Source: Streptomyces niveus
GTDB taxonomy: Bacteria > Actinomycetota > Actinomycetes > Streptomycetales > Streptomycetaceae
Length of the DNA: 64,000 nt
Direction of reading: 5' to 3'
Assembly (NCBI RefSeq): GCF_002009175.1
Contig: NZ_CP018047.1
Location: 3,286,001-3,350,000 of the forward strand
This document shows positions 8,659 through 20,601 of this stretch, one piece after another. Made by a program: the position numbers and the translations under genes. Numbering within the stretch: position 1 is the first letter of the stretch; every line of letters starts with the position of its first letter. The notes under the pieces were generated by a model, which was given only the letters and a program-made list of their open reading frames with translations, did no database searches and was not told where the DNA came from.

Positions 8659-9533
8659 AGCGCGACAGAGACAGCACGTCCGCCCCGAGAACGACGGGCC
8701 GCCGGACGCCGTGGGCCCGGGCCCGGAGCACCGGCGACGGCACCTCGCCCGAGCGCACGGCGCCCGACGGCACGGAGCCCGGCCGGACCGGGACCGGCCG
8801 GGCCGCGATCGGCGGGGCGAGAACCGACCGGGCCCCGGCCGACGGCATATCGCCCGATGACACGACGGCGAGCCGGGCCCTGAACCGGCTGACACTGACA
8901 GCGACGACCGCGACCGGCGCCCTGGCGCTTGTCGCGATCGTCGCCTTCGGTGTGTTCGCCATCGGTTCCACGAGCGCCACCGGCACCAGGGACGAGGGCG
9001 CCGCCGCCGTCGCCACCGCCGAGCCCGCCGCCCCGCCGACCGACACTGCCTCCGCCCTGCCCGCCGAGGACATCGACCCGGTGGCCCTGCTCCGGCGGGA
9101 CCCCAAGGTGAGCGGGCAGGTCAAGGCCGACCTCAAACCGTGCTCCGAGAACGCCTACCCGGTGGACACCTCGTACGGGAATCTGACCGGCGGCACAGCG
9201 CCCGACGTGGTGGTCAACGTGATGAGCTGCGACGACGCCGTGGGCCTGGGGACGTACGTCTACCGCGAGTCCGACCAGCAGCGGTACGAGAACGTCTTCG
9301 TCGCCGAGGAACCCGCCGTGTACGCCACGATCGACCGCGGCGACCTGGTGGTGACCCGCCAGGTGTACGCGAAGGGCGACCCCGTCTCGTATCCGTCCGG
9401 CGAGGACATCGTGACCTACAGCTGGGCCGACACGAGCTTCACCGAGCGCTACCGGGTGCGCAACAACTACAGCGGAGCGGTCGGCAACGGCCCCGTGGAC
9501 GCCCCCGCGCCGTCCGCTTCGATCGGGAACTGA
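8646..9533 (+). CDS. cseA: CseA-like negative regulator of the SigE system
   Basis: 295 residues from GTG 8646. Position between sigE and the response regulator marks it as CseA, which in S. coelicolor is a lipoprotein that dampens SigE signalling. Here ~80 low-complexity Arg/Thr/Gly residues precede a single transmembrane segment (83-107), and the ~190-residue outer domain follows. No cysteine occurs in the first 120 residues, so the usual lipobox is absent and the protein should be anchored by its helix instead. The outer domain contains two Cys (LKPCSEN and VMSCDDA). An alternative start downstream near the membrane helix is possible. Confidence 0.8.
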   Translation: MRGLKRDRDSTSAPRTTGRRTPWARARSTGDGTSPERTAPDGTEPGRTGTGRAAIGGARTDRAPADGISPDDTTASRALNRLTLTATTATGALALVAIVAFGVFAIGSTSATGTRDEGAAAVATAEPAAPPTDTASALPAEDIDPVALLRRDPKVSGQVKADLKPCSENAYPVDTSYGNLTGGTAPDVVVNVMSCDDAVGLGTYVYRESDQQRYENVFVAEEPAVYATIDRGDLVVTRQVYAKGDPVSYPSGEDIVTYSWADTSFTERYRVRNNYSGAVGNGPVDAPAPSASIGN

Positions 9534-9552
9534 GAGAGCTGAGAGCTGCCGG

Positions 9553-10257
9553 ATGCTGGAGACCCATGTCCTGTTCGTCGAGGACGACGACGTCATCCGC
9601 GAGGCCACCCAACTCGCGCTGGAGCGTGACGGCTTCACGGTGACGGCCATGCCGGACGGCCTGTCCGGTCTTGAGGCGTTCCGGGCCGACCGGCCGGACA
9701 TCGCGCTGCTGGACGTGATGGTGCCGGGCCTCGACGGTGTCAGTCTGTGCCGCCGGATCCGGGACGAGTCGACGGTGCCCGTGATCATGCTGTCGGCCCG
9801 CGCCGACTCGATCGACGTGGTGCTCGGCCTGGAGGCGGGGGCCGACGACTACGTCACCAAGCCCTTCGACGGCGCGGTGCTGGTCGCCCGGATCCGCGCG
9901 GTGCTGCGCCGCTTCGGGCACGCCGGCGGGCCGGCCGGGGAGCAGGGCGGTCACGAGGGGGCGGACGAGCAGGGCGCGCTGTCCTTCGGCGATCTGGAGA
10001 TCGACAAGGAGGGCATGGAGGTGCGCAAAGGGGGTGAGCCGGTGTCGCTGACGCCGACCGAGATGCGGCTGCTGATCGAGTTCTCGGCCGCGCCCGGCAC
10101 CGTCCTGTCCCGGGACAAGCTGCTCGAACGCGTGTGGGACTACGGCTGGGGCGGTGACACGCGCGTGGTGGACGTCCATGTGCAGCGGCTGCGCACCAAG
10201 ATCGGACAGGACCGGATCGAGACGGTCCGCGGCTTCGGCTACAAACTCAAGGCATGA
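9553..10257 (+). CDS. cseB: Response regulator CseB (OmpR family)
   Basis: 234 residues. The receiver domain shows the acidic pocket VEDDD at 9-13, phospho-acceptor Asp54 (LLDVMVPGLDG) and Lys103 (VTKPFD). A variable Gly/Glu/His linker leads to an OmpR-type winged helix ending RVVDVHVQRLRTKI and RGFGYKL. It should activate the sigE promoter on phosphorylation by CseC. It overlaps cseC by 4 nt (ATGA at 10254). Confidence 0.94.
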   Translation: MLETHVLFVEDDDVIREATQLALERDGFTVTAMPDGLSGLEAFRADRPDIALLDVMVPGLDGVSLCRRIRDESTVPVIMLSARADSIDVVLGLEAGADDYVTKPFDGAVLVARIRAVLRRFGHAGGPAGEQGGHEGADEQGALSFGDLEIDKEGMEVRKGGEPVSLTPTEMRLLIEFSAAPGTVLSRDKLLERVWDYGWGGDTRVVDVHVQRLRTKIGQDRIETVRGFGYKLKA

Positions 10258-11567
10258 AGCGCCTCGCCCTGCGCACCGGCGTCCGGTGGAAGATCAGCAT
10301 CGCGATCGCGGCGGTCGGCGCCCTCATCGCGATGGCCCTGAGCCTTGTCGTGCACAACGCGGCTCAGGTCTCGATGCTGGACAACGCGCGTGAGGTGCAG
10401 CTGGAGCGGCTGCTGTTCGCGCAGCGCATGTACGACTCGACGCATGAGCTGAAGTTCGGTACGAAGCTGAACGACCCCTTGCTCCCGAACGACCTGCGCA
10501 AGAAGGTGCAGGAGGGCCGACGTGCCACCTATGTGCGCGACTCGGGGGACGGGACGCCCGACGTCTGGGCGGCCGTACCGCTGGAGAACGGGGTGCTCTC
10601 CCTGCAGAGCAAGTTCGCCGAGCGGTCCGCGACGATCATGAAGGACCTCGACCGGGCGCTGCTGATCGGCTCGGTCTGTGTGGTCGTCGGCGGCTGTGCG
10701 CTGGGCGTACTGATCGGCGGGCAGCTCTCGCGCCGGCTGCGCAAGGCGGCGGCCGCCGCGGGCAAGGTCGCGCAGGGCAATACGGACGTGCGCGTACGGG
10801 AGGCGGTCGGCGGAGTCGTACGGGACGAGACCGACGAGCTGGCCCGCGCGGTGGACGCCCTGACGGACGCGCTGAATGAGCGCATCGAAGCGGAGCGCCG
10901 GGTGACCGCGGACATCGCGCACGAGCTCCGTACGCCCGTGACGGGCCTGCTGACGGCCGCGGAGCTGCTGCCGCCGGGCCGCCCCACCGAGCTGGTGCGG
11001 GACCGCGCCCAGGCCATGCGGACGCTGGTCGAGGACGTACTGGAGGTCGCCAGGCTGGACAGCGCGTCGGAACGCGCCGAACTCCAGGAGGTGGCGCTCG
11101 GCGAGTTCGTCAGCAGGCGGGTGGCACTGCTGGACCCCGATGTGCGGATCGAGCTCGTCGCCGACTCCCGGGTGAACACCGATCCGCGCCGGCTGGAGCG
11201 CATCCTCGGCAATCTCCTGGCCAACGCGGCCAAGCACGGCGGCACGCCCGTCGAGGTGACCGTCGAGGGCCGGGTGGTACGCGTACGCGACCACGGTCCC
11301 GGCTTCCCCGACGCGCTGCTGCGCGACGGGCCGAGCCGGTTCCGTACGGGCGCGAGCGACCGCGCGGGGCACGGCCACGGCCTCGGCCTGACCATCGCGG
11401 CGGGTCAGGCGCGGGTCCTCGGGGCGCGGCTTACCTTCCGCAACGCGGCGCCGGAGAGCCCGACGCCCGGACCGGACGAGACGGGCGGCGCGATCGCGGT
11501 CCTCTGGCTCCCCGAGCACGCCCCGACGGCGACCGGCAGCTTCCCGATGATCACGTTCCCGGACTGA
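10254..11567 (+). CDS. cseC: Sensor histidine kinase CseC
   Basis: 437 residues. Transmembrane helices at ~14-34 and ~136-156 enclose a ~100-residue extracytoplasmic sensor. A HAMP linker follows, then the HisKA box with His223 (ADIAHELRTP) and a catalytic domain with N box (GNLLANAAKHG), G1 box DHGPGF and G2 box GLGL. Partner kinase of CseB, responding to envelope damage in the characterised system. Translation is coupled to cseB by the ATGA overlap. Confidence 0.94.
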   Translation: MKRLALRTGVRWKISIAIAAVGALIAMALSLVVHNAAQVSMLDNAREVQLERLLFAQRMYDSTHELKFGTKLNDPLLPNDLRKKVQEGRRATYVRDSGDGTPDVWAAVPLENGVLSLQSKFAERSATIMKDLDRALLIGSVCVVVGGCALGVLIGGQLSRRLRKAAAAAGKVAQGNTDVRVREAVGGVVRDETDELARAVDALTDALNERIEAERRVTADIAHELRTPVTGLLTAAELLPPGRPTELVRDRAQAMRTLVEDVLEVARLDSASERAELQEVALGEFVSRRVALLDPDVRIELVADSRVNTDPRRLERILGNLLANAAKHGGTPVEVTVEGRVVRVRDHGPGFPDALLRDGPSRFRTGASDRAGHGHGLGLTIAAGQARVLGARLTFRNAAPESPTPGPDETGGAIAVLWLPEHAPTATGSFPMITFPD

Positions 11568-11596
11568 CGGCCGGGGCGGCGGGTTCCCCCGGCGCG

Positions 11597-11634
11597 GACG
11601 GCGACCGCGTCCGGTCCGGAGACCGGAAGGCCGT

Positions 11635-11635
<1 letters not shown>
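11597..11635. terminator. Hairpin between cseC and the convergent MFS gene
   Basis: An inner 6-bp stem (11611-11616 with 11621-11626, 4-nt loop) is nested in an outer GACGGC/GCCGTC pair (11597-11602 with 11630-11635), in the 67-bp gap between convergent stops. Confidence 0.5.
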
Positions 11636-13288
<1,653 letters not shown>

Positions 13289-13311
13289 CACTCGGGGAAG
13301 GTAGACCTGTC

Positions 13312-13329
13312 ACTTGCCGGTCGTCAAGT
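13312..13329. promoter_or_regulatory. TetR-type operator 2 (imperfect copy)
   Basis: ACTTGCCG (13312-13319), 2-nt centre and CGTCAAGT (13322-13329), with AAGT following so the right half repeats the ACTTACTTG unit of operator 1. It ends 20 bp before the tetR start, suggesting autorepression. Confidence 0.8.
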
Positions 13330-13349
13330 AAGTTACTCGGGAGAGCAAC

Positions 13350-13928
13350 ATGAGCAGCACGGCGCAGCCACGTCGGGGCAACACCCGTCAGCGCATCCAG
13401 GACGTCGCGCTTGAACTCTTCGCCGAGCAGGGCTACGAGAAGACCTCACTGCGTGAGATCGCCGAACAGCTGGACGTCACCAAGGCCGCGCTCTACTACC
13501 ACTTCAAGACCAAGGAAGACATCCTGGTCAGCCTCTTCCAGGACCTGGCACGGCCGATCGACGAGCTGATCGCGTGGGGCGAGACGCAGCCGCCGACCCT
13601 GGAGGCGAAGAAGGAGATCCTGCGCCGCTACAGCGAGGCGCTCGCCGCCGCGGCGCCGCTGTTCCGCTTCATGCAGGAGAACCAGGCGACGATGCGCGAC
13701 CTGAGCGTCGGCGAGACCTTCAAATCCCGCATGATGCGGCTCCTGGAGCTGCTCAAGCAGCCCGAGGGGACGATGACCGACCGGGTGCGCTGCTTCACCG
13801 CGATCTTCGCCATGCACGCCGGCATCTTCGCCCTCAGGGACGTCGAAGGCGACCCCGAGGAGAAGCAGGAAGCCATCCTCGAGGTCGCCACCGATCTGAT
13901 GGTGCGGGCTCAGGGCGTCACAGAATGA
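13350..13928 (+). CDS. TetR-family repressor of the divergent exporter
   Basis: 192 residues. The N-terminal helix-turn-helix is canonical (RQRIQDVALELFAEQGYEKTSLREIAEQLDVTKAALYYHF split over residues ~11-50). The C-terminal ligand-binding half is helical and family-specific. GGGAGAG lies about 7 nt before the ATG. Divergence from the MFS gene and two matching palindromes indicate that it represses both. Its last 11 bp overlap the 3' end of the convergent M23 gene. Confidence 0.94.
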   Translation: MSSTAQPRRGNTRQRIQDVALELFAEQGYEKTSLREIAEQLDVTKAALYYHFKTKEDILVSLFQDLARPIDELIAWGETQPPTLEAKKEILRRYSEALAAAAPLFRFMQENQATMRDLSVGETFKSRMMRLLELLKQPEGTMTDRVRCFTAIFAMHAGIFALRDVEGDPEEKQEAILEVATDLMVRAQGVTE

Positions 13929-14589
13929 CGTCGGCCGCACGCAGGAACGACACCGGGTTGATCGCGCTGCCGTAGTTGGGGGTCGTACGGATCTCGAAGT
14001 GCAGGTGCGGGCCGCTCGAATTGCCGGTGTTGCCGGAGAGCGCGATGCTCTGGCCCTTGTCGACCTTCTGGCCGGCCTGCACCTTCACCTTGGACAGGTG
14101 CGCGTACTGCGAGTACTTCGCACTCGACCCGGTGCCGTGCTTGACGACTATCGCGTTGCCGTACGCGGGACCGTCACCGGCGCCGTTGGGTCCGGCCTTC
14201 ACGACGGTGCCCGTGTGGACGGCCTTCACGTTGGTGCCGACGGAGACGGCGAAGTCCTGGCCGGAGTGCTTGCTGGCCCACATGCCGCCACCGCGGCCGT
14301 AGGTGGCGCTGAGGGTGTACTTGGAGACCGGCTTGGCCCAGGTGGGGTTCTTCGCGGCCTTCTTGTCCTTGGCCTTGTCCTTGGCCTTGTCGGCGGCCTT
14401 GGCCGCGGTCACCTTCTCCGAGTGGGCGGCCTTCTCGGCGGCTACGGCGGCGGGGGCGCCGGCGTCGCCGCTGCTGTTCGCGGCGAACGCGACCCCCGCT
14501 CCGAGCGCCGTCGTCACTCCGAGTCCGGCGGCCAGGATGGCGGCACGGGTACGGAGCGTGGACTGGCGGGGCGTGGTGCGCTGCGACAT
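13918..14589 (-). CDS. Secreted M23-family peptidoglycan endopeptidase
   Basis: 223 residues from ATG 14589, with a ribosome site GGAGG just upstream. A signal peptide (~residues 1-37, ending AFA) is followed by a Lys/Ala-rich linker and a C-terminal lysostaphin-type M23 domain. The metal and catalytic residues are visible: H-X3-D in HSGQDFA, the central QYAHLSK segment, and HLHFE near the end. It should cleave peptide crosslinks in the cell wall. The transcript leader is predicted to be long (~178 nt from the promoter at 14774-14802), so post-transcriptional control is possible. Confidence 0.93.
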   Translation of the reverse strand: MSQRTTPRQSTLRTRAAILAAGLGVTTALGAGVAFAANSSGDAGAPAAVAAEKAAHSEKVTAAKAADKAKDKAKDKKAAKNPTWAKPVSKYTLSATYGRGGGMWASKHSGQDFAVSVGTNVKAVHTGTVVKAGPNGAGDGPAYGNAIVVKHGTGSSAKYSQYAHLSKVKVQAGQKVDKGQSIALSGNTGNSSGPHLHFEIRTTPNYGSAINPVSFLRAADVIL

Positions 14590-14773
14590 TGAGAAACCTC
14601 CGGGCGTCAATGGACCCGGCACTCAGGCACCGGGTGGGCTTGCCTCACCTTGGTAACTCGACCGCCCATCACACCCCAAACCGCCCATCTACGACATGTC
14701 GTCGTAGTCGCGGCACCGGCAGATCGACCCCTTGACGACCCCGGGCAACCCTCCATCTCGAACCGAAATGTCC

Positions 14774-14802
14774 GTATTAAATACTGTTTATTCGCACGTC
14801 AG
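14774..14802 (-). promoter_or_regulatory. Candidate sigma-HrdB-type promoter for the M23 gene
   Basis: Read on the minus strand: CTGACG (-35, 14797-14802), 17-bp spacer, TAATAC (-10, 14774-14779), in an AT-rich patch unusual for the window. It gives a leader of roughly 178 nt before the M23 start. Confidence 0.5.
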
Positions 14803-14820
14803 AGTGGTGCGCATCCGGTC

Positions 14821-14890
14821 GGTGGCCGGGCCACCGCCCTCTTCCGGGGCCTCGGGACCAAGGTCCCGAGGCGGACCTTTCCGAAGGTCC
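14821..14890. other. Three tandem hairpins between clpC and the M23 gene
   Basis: Three adjacent inverted repeats: 14821-14827/14829-14835 (7 bp), 14851-14859/14862-14870 (9 bp) and 14873-14879/14884-14890 (7 bp). They lie upstream of the M23 promoter candidate and downstream of the clpC terminator, so they may be extra termination signals or a structured element. The rest of 14590-15002 shows no coding signal. Confidence 0.5.
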
Positions 14891-15002
14891 CGCCGGAATC
14901 ACCCGCTTCACCACTATTCCGGGTCGTAGGCGCGGAAAGGGGTGTGCGGCTTGTCACGGCGCAGCGCCCTCAGCGGGCCTCGCGGGGGCATGAAACAGGC
15001 AC

Positions 15003-15052
15003 GACGAAGGGGTGGCCCGAGACCTTTTACGGTCTCGGGCCACCCCTTCGTC
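15003..15052 (-). terminator. clpC terminator
   Basis: A perfect 22-bp stem (15003-15024 with 15031-15052) with a 6-nt loop, ending 40 bp downstream of the clpC stop. No U-tract follows. Confidence 0.85.
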
Positions 15053-15091
15053 TGCGGGCTCTCGGGCCGAGCGCGGCGGCTCAGCCCCGGC

Positions 15092-17617
<2,526 letters not shown>

Positions 17618-18068
17618 CGTTAATCGCTCCTCAGAGCGGTCAGGCAGTAAAGGGGTCGGTCCCCTCCCTGTCCTTCCGCAGCTTAGTCCCGCAAGCGGGG
17701 ACCGCTCATTCCAACTGCCGACATCCGCCGTGATCACCCCGCCTCGGCGGCGAACTTTCCTCACGAACAGCCGACATCTGCTCCAACCTGATGGTGCGAG
17801 ACGATGTTCCCGCAGGCCAGACAGATACCCCCGCTATCGGTACGCCGATGGCGAACGTGAGACGCCCGGGACCGCGTGTCGCCCCTCCCCACTAGGAATG
17901 TCTTACCCGCAAGCACTGACACTCCATGCGGCGCACCCCGGTTCCCTCCGCTACGGGCGAACACCCTTGTGCTTCCGAATGCTTCGGTACGCCCCCACGG
18001 CGAGCACTCGGAGTGAGCGAGTCACAACACCGCGTAACTCAATGCCGCGACGGGGAGTTGGTCCGTGC
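17618..18068. promoter_or_regulatory. Divergent control region of clpC and the SCO3374-type gene, with a possible ClgR box
   Basis: 451 bp with no convincing gene. On the minus strand, GTTCGCC followed by GGCG (17740-17755) resembles the actinobacterial ClgR half-site pair GTTCGC-N-GCG. The spacing differs by about 1 bp from the consensus as I remember it. A stem around 17690-17708 (GTCCCGC...GCGGGGAC) is also visible. Confidence 0.4.
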
Positions 18069-18758
18069 ATGGCCCTCCCCGTTCCGCTCCCCCGCGCGCC
18101 GCTGCCGCCCGGAGGCGGCAGTGCCCACCGGGCCCACTGGTACGAGCACGAGCTGGGCTGGGCCACGGCGCCGGGGCCACCCGTCGCACTGCTGACCGGG
18201 CTCCGCTTCGACGTTCTGGAACTGCCCGCCGACGCGGGCGCCGAGGTGCTGCGCCGGATCGACGCGGCGGGGACCGGACCGGTGGCGCTCGCCGGGGGCC
18301 GGATGCGGCTGCTGGTGGCCGCGGGCGGCGCGGACGAACTACCGGGGCTGCTCGACTGGCTGGAGTGGGGCGGGATCGCGCTGGATCTGACCGCCGTGGG
18401 CGTCGGCGGCCGGATGACCGCTCCGGAGCCGCCGGGACGGCCGACGGGGCCCAGAGGCCCTCGGGGGCCGACGGGGAGTCCGGCGCTGGTCGGGGCGGGA
18501 GGCGGACGCCCCGGAGCGGAGCAGGGGGCCGCCGTCTGGCTGCGGCCCCCCGAGCCGGGACGCGAGGTGGAGCCGACGCTGCCGGCTCTCACTCAATTCG
18601 GACACGGCCCCGGAGGGAGTGCCGGACACGGGGACAGGGGTGGGGGTGTCCCCGATCTCGTTCGACTCGTGGACACGGCGGCGACTCAGTGCCACCGGGC
18701 CCGATTGCTTCGTGGAGAAACGGCACGTACGAAATCTCAGCCGTTGGCCTTCTCGTAG
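18069..18758 (+). CDS. SCO3374-family protein of unknown function
   Basis: 229 residues from ATG 18069, with GGGAG about 11 nt upstream. The first ~115 residues form an ordered alpha/beta-looking region (ALLTGLRFDVLELPADAGAEVLRRI, then LAGGRMRLLVAAGGADELPGLLDWLEWGGIALDL). This recalls the N-terminal part of bifunctional primase/polymerase-like domains, without visible catalytic residues. A Gly/Pro/Arg-rich stretch follows and the C-terminus has LVRLVDTAATQCHRARL. The position between clpC and lsr2 is where I recall SCO3374 lying in S. coelicolor. The 3' end overlaps lsr2 by 22 bp on the opposite strand. Confidence 0.75.
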   Translation: MALPVPLPRAPLPPGGGSAHRAHWYEHELGWATAPGPPVALLTGLRFDVLELPADAGAEVLRRIDAAGTGPVALAGGRMRLLVAAGGADELPGLLDWLEWGGIALDLTAVGVGGRMTAPEPPGRPTGPRGPRGPTGSPALVGAGGGRPGAEQGAAVWLRPPEPGREVEPTLPALTQFGHGPGGSAGHGDRGGGVPDLVRLVDTAATQCHRARLLRGETARTKSQPLAFS

Positions 18759-19072
18759 GCTTCACGGATCTCGGCCGGAACGCGACCGCGATCGTTGACG
18801 CTGTAGCCGTTCTCCTTGGCCCACTTGCGAATTTCCGCGGTGTCCTTGTTCCCACCCGCGGCGGCGCGGCCCTTGCCACGGCCGCCGGCGGCACGGCCAC
18901 CGGTGCGACGGCCACTCTTGGTGTACGGGTCGAGCAGCCCACGAAGCTTGTCAGCATTCGCGTTCGTGAGGTCGATCTCGTAGGTCTTGCCGTCCAGCGC
19001 GAACGTGACGGTCTCGTCCGCCTCGCCACCGTCGAGGTCGTCAACAAGAAGGACCTGAACCTTCTGTGCCAC
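18737..19072 (-). CDS. lsr2: Lsr2-family nucleoid-associated xenogeneic silencer
   Basis: 111 residues from GTG 19072 (AQKVQVLLVDDLDGGEADETV, the standard N-terminus), with AAAGGA upstream. The N-terminal beta/helix dimerisation domain (~1-60) is followed by a basic Gly/Arg/Ala linker and the C-terminal DNA-binding domain. That domain carries the AT-hook-like NDRGRVPAEI loop, whose RGR enters the minor groove of AT-rich DNA. It silences horizontally acquired AT-rich genes in Streptomyces. An in-frame ATG at 19087 would add five residues but lacks a better ribosome site. Confidence 0.96.
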   Translation of the reverse strand: MAQKVQVLLVDDLDGGEADETVTFALDGKTYEIDLTNANADKLRGLLDPYTKSGRRTGGRAAGGRGKGRAAAGGNKDTAEIRKWAKENGYSVNDRGRVPAEIREAYEKANG

Positions 19073-19216
19073 CGGTTTTCCTTTCATCGAAAATGCAGTA
19101 CGCCGAAAGGAAACCGCTTTTCTCAGGAAAACACAAACCCCCGGCAGAGGTTCAGTAGCACAAGAACACGGGAAACGTGCGCGATTCGGACATAGGGTTC
19201 CGGGTTCTTCAGCCGC

Positions 19217-19750
19217 TCACAGGTGCAGAAGCATCCGGCTGTTACCCAAGGTGTTCGGCTTCACCCGTTCGAGACCGAGGAACTCGGCCACACCCTCGTC
19301 ATAGGAACGCAGCAGCTCGCTGTAGACATCTCCGTCGACGGGAGTCTCACCGATCTCCACGAAGCCGTGCTTGATGAAGAAGTCGACTTCGAAGGTGAGA
19401 CAGAATACGCGCCGCACACCGAGCCACCGGGCGGTCTGCAACAACTTGTCGAGCACATGACGCCCGATGCCGTCACCCCGGAACCGTGGATCCACCGCGA
19501 GTGTGCGCACTTCGGCGAGGTCTTCCCACATCACATGCAGTGCGCCGCATCCGACGACCGCCGCGTCGTCGTCGCGTTCGGCGACCCAGAACTCCTGGAT
19601 GTCCTCGTAAAGCGTCACCGTCGCTTTGTCGAGCAGGATGCCTTCACTCACGTACGGGTCGACGAGACGACGGACCGCGGACACATCGCTCGTCCTGGCC
19701 CGCCGGACGGTGATGGCATTCGCCGCGGCTTTCGGAACCTCAGGGGACAT
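19217..19750 (-). CDS. argA: Short-form N-acetylglutamate synthase (GNAT)
   Basis: 177 residues. A single GNAT domain begins ITVRRARTSDVSAVRRLVD, with the acetyl-CoA loop in VDPRFRGDGIGRHVLDKLL and a closing segment VKPNTLGNSRML. Segments such as VVGCGALHVMWEDLAEVRTLAVDP resemble M. tuberculosis ArgA (Rv2747), which acetylates glutamate or glutamine at the first step of arginine synthesis, so this function is likely. It is not in an arg operon. The next minus-strand gene upstream (BlaI-type) ends 9 bp before its start. Confidence 0.85.
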   Translation of the reverse strand: MSPEVPKAAANAITVRRARTSDVSAVRRLVDPYVSEGILLDKATVTLYEDIQEFWVAERDDDAAVVGCGALHVMWEDLAEVRTLAVDPRFRGDGIGRHVLDKLLQTARWLGVRRVFCLTFEVDFFIKHGFVEIGETPVDGDVYSELLRSYDEGVAEFLGLERVKPNTLGNSRMLLHL

Positions 19751-19759
19751 GACTGGACG

Positions 19760-20305
19760 CTATCGCCCCGCGGGATGCTCTCGGTCGGCGCCCTCGGACG
19801 GGACTTCGGCGGGCACATCGTCCGGGACTTCGGCGGGCGCTTCGGCAGGTACTTCGGGCGGCACTTCCGGCGCGGTTTCTGACGGGGTTTCAGGCCGGAC
19901 TTCCGGCTCCATCCCCGGCGCGGCTTGCGGGTCGACTTCCGGCTGGTCGCGCCGCACGATACGGACCGCGTCCTCCAGGGCGTCGCGCTGTGCCGGCGAC
20001 ATCATCCCGAAGAAGGCGACAAGAGCGGCCGCCGGGTTGTCACTCTTCGACCAGGCTTCGTTCATCAGCGCGGCCGCGTAGGCGGCGCGCGTGGAGACCG
20101 CCGTATATCTATAGGCGCGGCCGTCGACTTCCCGGCGCACCCAGCCCTTCTGATGGAGATTGTCCATTACGGTCATGACGGTCGTGTAGGCGATGGACCG
20201 TTCCCGCTGAAGGTCTTCGAGGACTTCCCGGACGGTGACCGGACGGTTCCATTGCCAGACGCGACTCATGACGGCGTCTTCCAGGTCTCCCAATTGGCGG
20301 GGCAC
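19760..20305 (-). CDS. BlaI/MecI-family winged-helix repressor
   Basis: 181 residues from GTG 20305. Residues ~1-80 are a BlaI/MecI winged helix (RQLGDLEDAVMSRVW, VREVLEDLQ, AYTTVMTVMDNLHQKGWV, GRAYRYTA). A short dimerisation part follows with FFGMMSPAQRDALEDAVRIV. The last ~50 residues are a low-complexity Pro/Glu/Val/Ala tail of EVP-like units, foreign to the family. No BlaR1-type sensor is adjacent, so the inducer and targets are unknown. An upstream ATG at 20371 would add 22 residues but lies within a terminator hairpin. Confidence 0.88.
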   Translation of the reverse strand: MPRQLGDLEDAVMSRVWQWNRPVTVREVLEDLQRERSIAYTTVMTVMDNLHQKGWVRREVDGRAYRYTAVSTRAAYAAALMNEAWSKSDNPAAALVAFFGMMSPAQRDALEDAVRIVRRDQPEVDPQAAPGMEPEVRPETPSETAPEVPPEVPAEAPAEVPDDVPAEVPSEGADREHPAGR

Positions 20306-20352
20306 ACCGCAACCATAGTGCGAGATGTCCGAATGGCCGGTTATTGACGTAA

Positions 20353-20390
20353 CAAAAAGGACGTACGACATGGTGCAAGTCGTACGTCCT
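20353..20390 (-). terminator. Rho-independent-type terminator of the 59-residue gene
   Basis: A 12-bp perfect stem (20358-20369 with 20379-20390) with a 9-nt loop. Read on the minus strand it is followed by TTTTT (20353-20357), one of the few classical U-tract terminators in the window. Confidence 0.82.
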
Positions 20391-20408
20391 GATCTACAGC
20401 TCGGGGCG

Positions 20409-20588
20409 TCAGGCGCCCGACGGGGTCCCCGGCTGCTCCGCGGCCTCCGCGCGGGCGATCGCCGCGTCCACGGCCGCGTCCTCCTTCGACTTGTTGTCCC
20501 CGCCCTGGCTTTTGACGATCGTCACGACCAGGCCGATGAAGAAAGCGGCCATCACCACGGGCGGCAGGAGAGCGGATACGTAGTCCAT
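20409..20588 (-). CDS. 59-residue single-pass membrane protein
   Basis: Starts at ATG 20588 with a hydrophobic segment at ~7-26 (LLPPVVMAAFFIGLVVTIV), then a charged, probably helical cytoplasmic tail rich in Ala, Asp, Glu and Lys. It follows the 20602 gene by 13 bp on the same strand and has its own strong terminator, which supports a real small gene. No family or function recognised. Confidence 0.75.
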   Translation of the reverse strand: MDYVSALLPPVVMAAFFIGLVVTIVKSQGGDNKSKEDAAVDAAIARAEAAEQPGTPSGA

Positions 20589-20601
20589 GGCACCAGAGTA
20601 G

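Noticed and set aside
14635..14660. Iron box (DmdR/IdeR type) near GCCTCACC upstream of the M23 gene
   Set aside because: Only one half resembles the TTAGGTTAGGCTCACCTAA consensus.
14590..14770. c-di-AMP (ydaO) riboswitch in the M23 leader
   Set aside because: The leader is long and the gene type fits, but I could not find the conserved GGGGUGAA-like and GUCAGCUAACC-like cores on the minus strand. A covariance-model search would decide.
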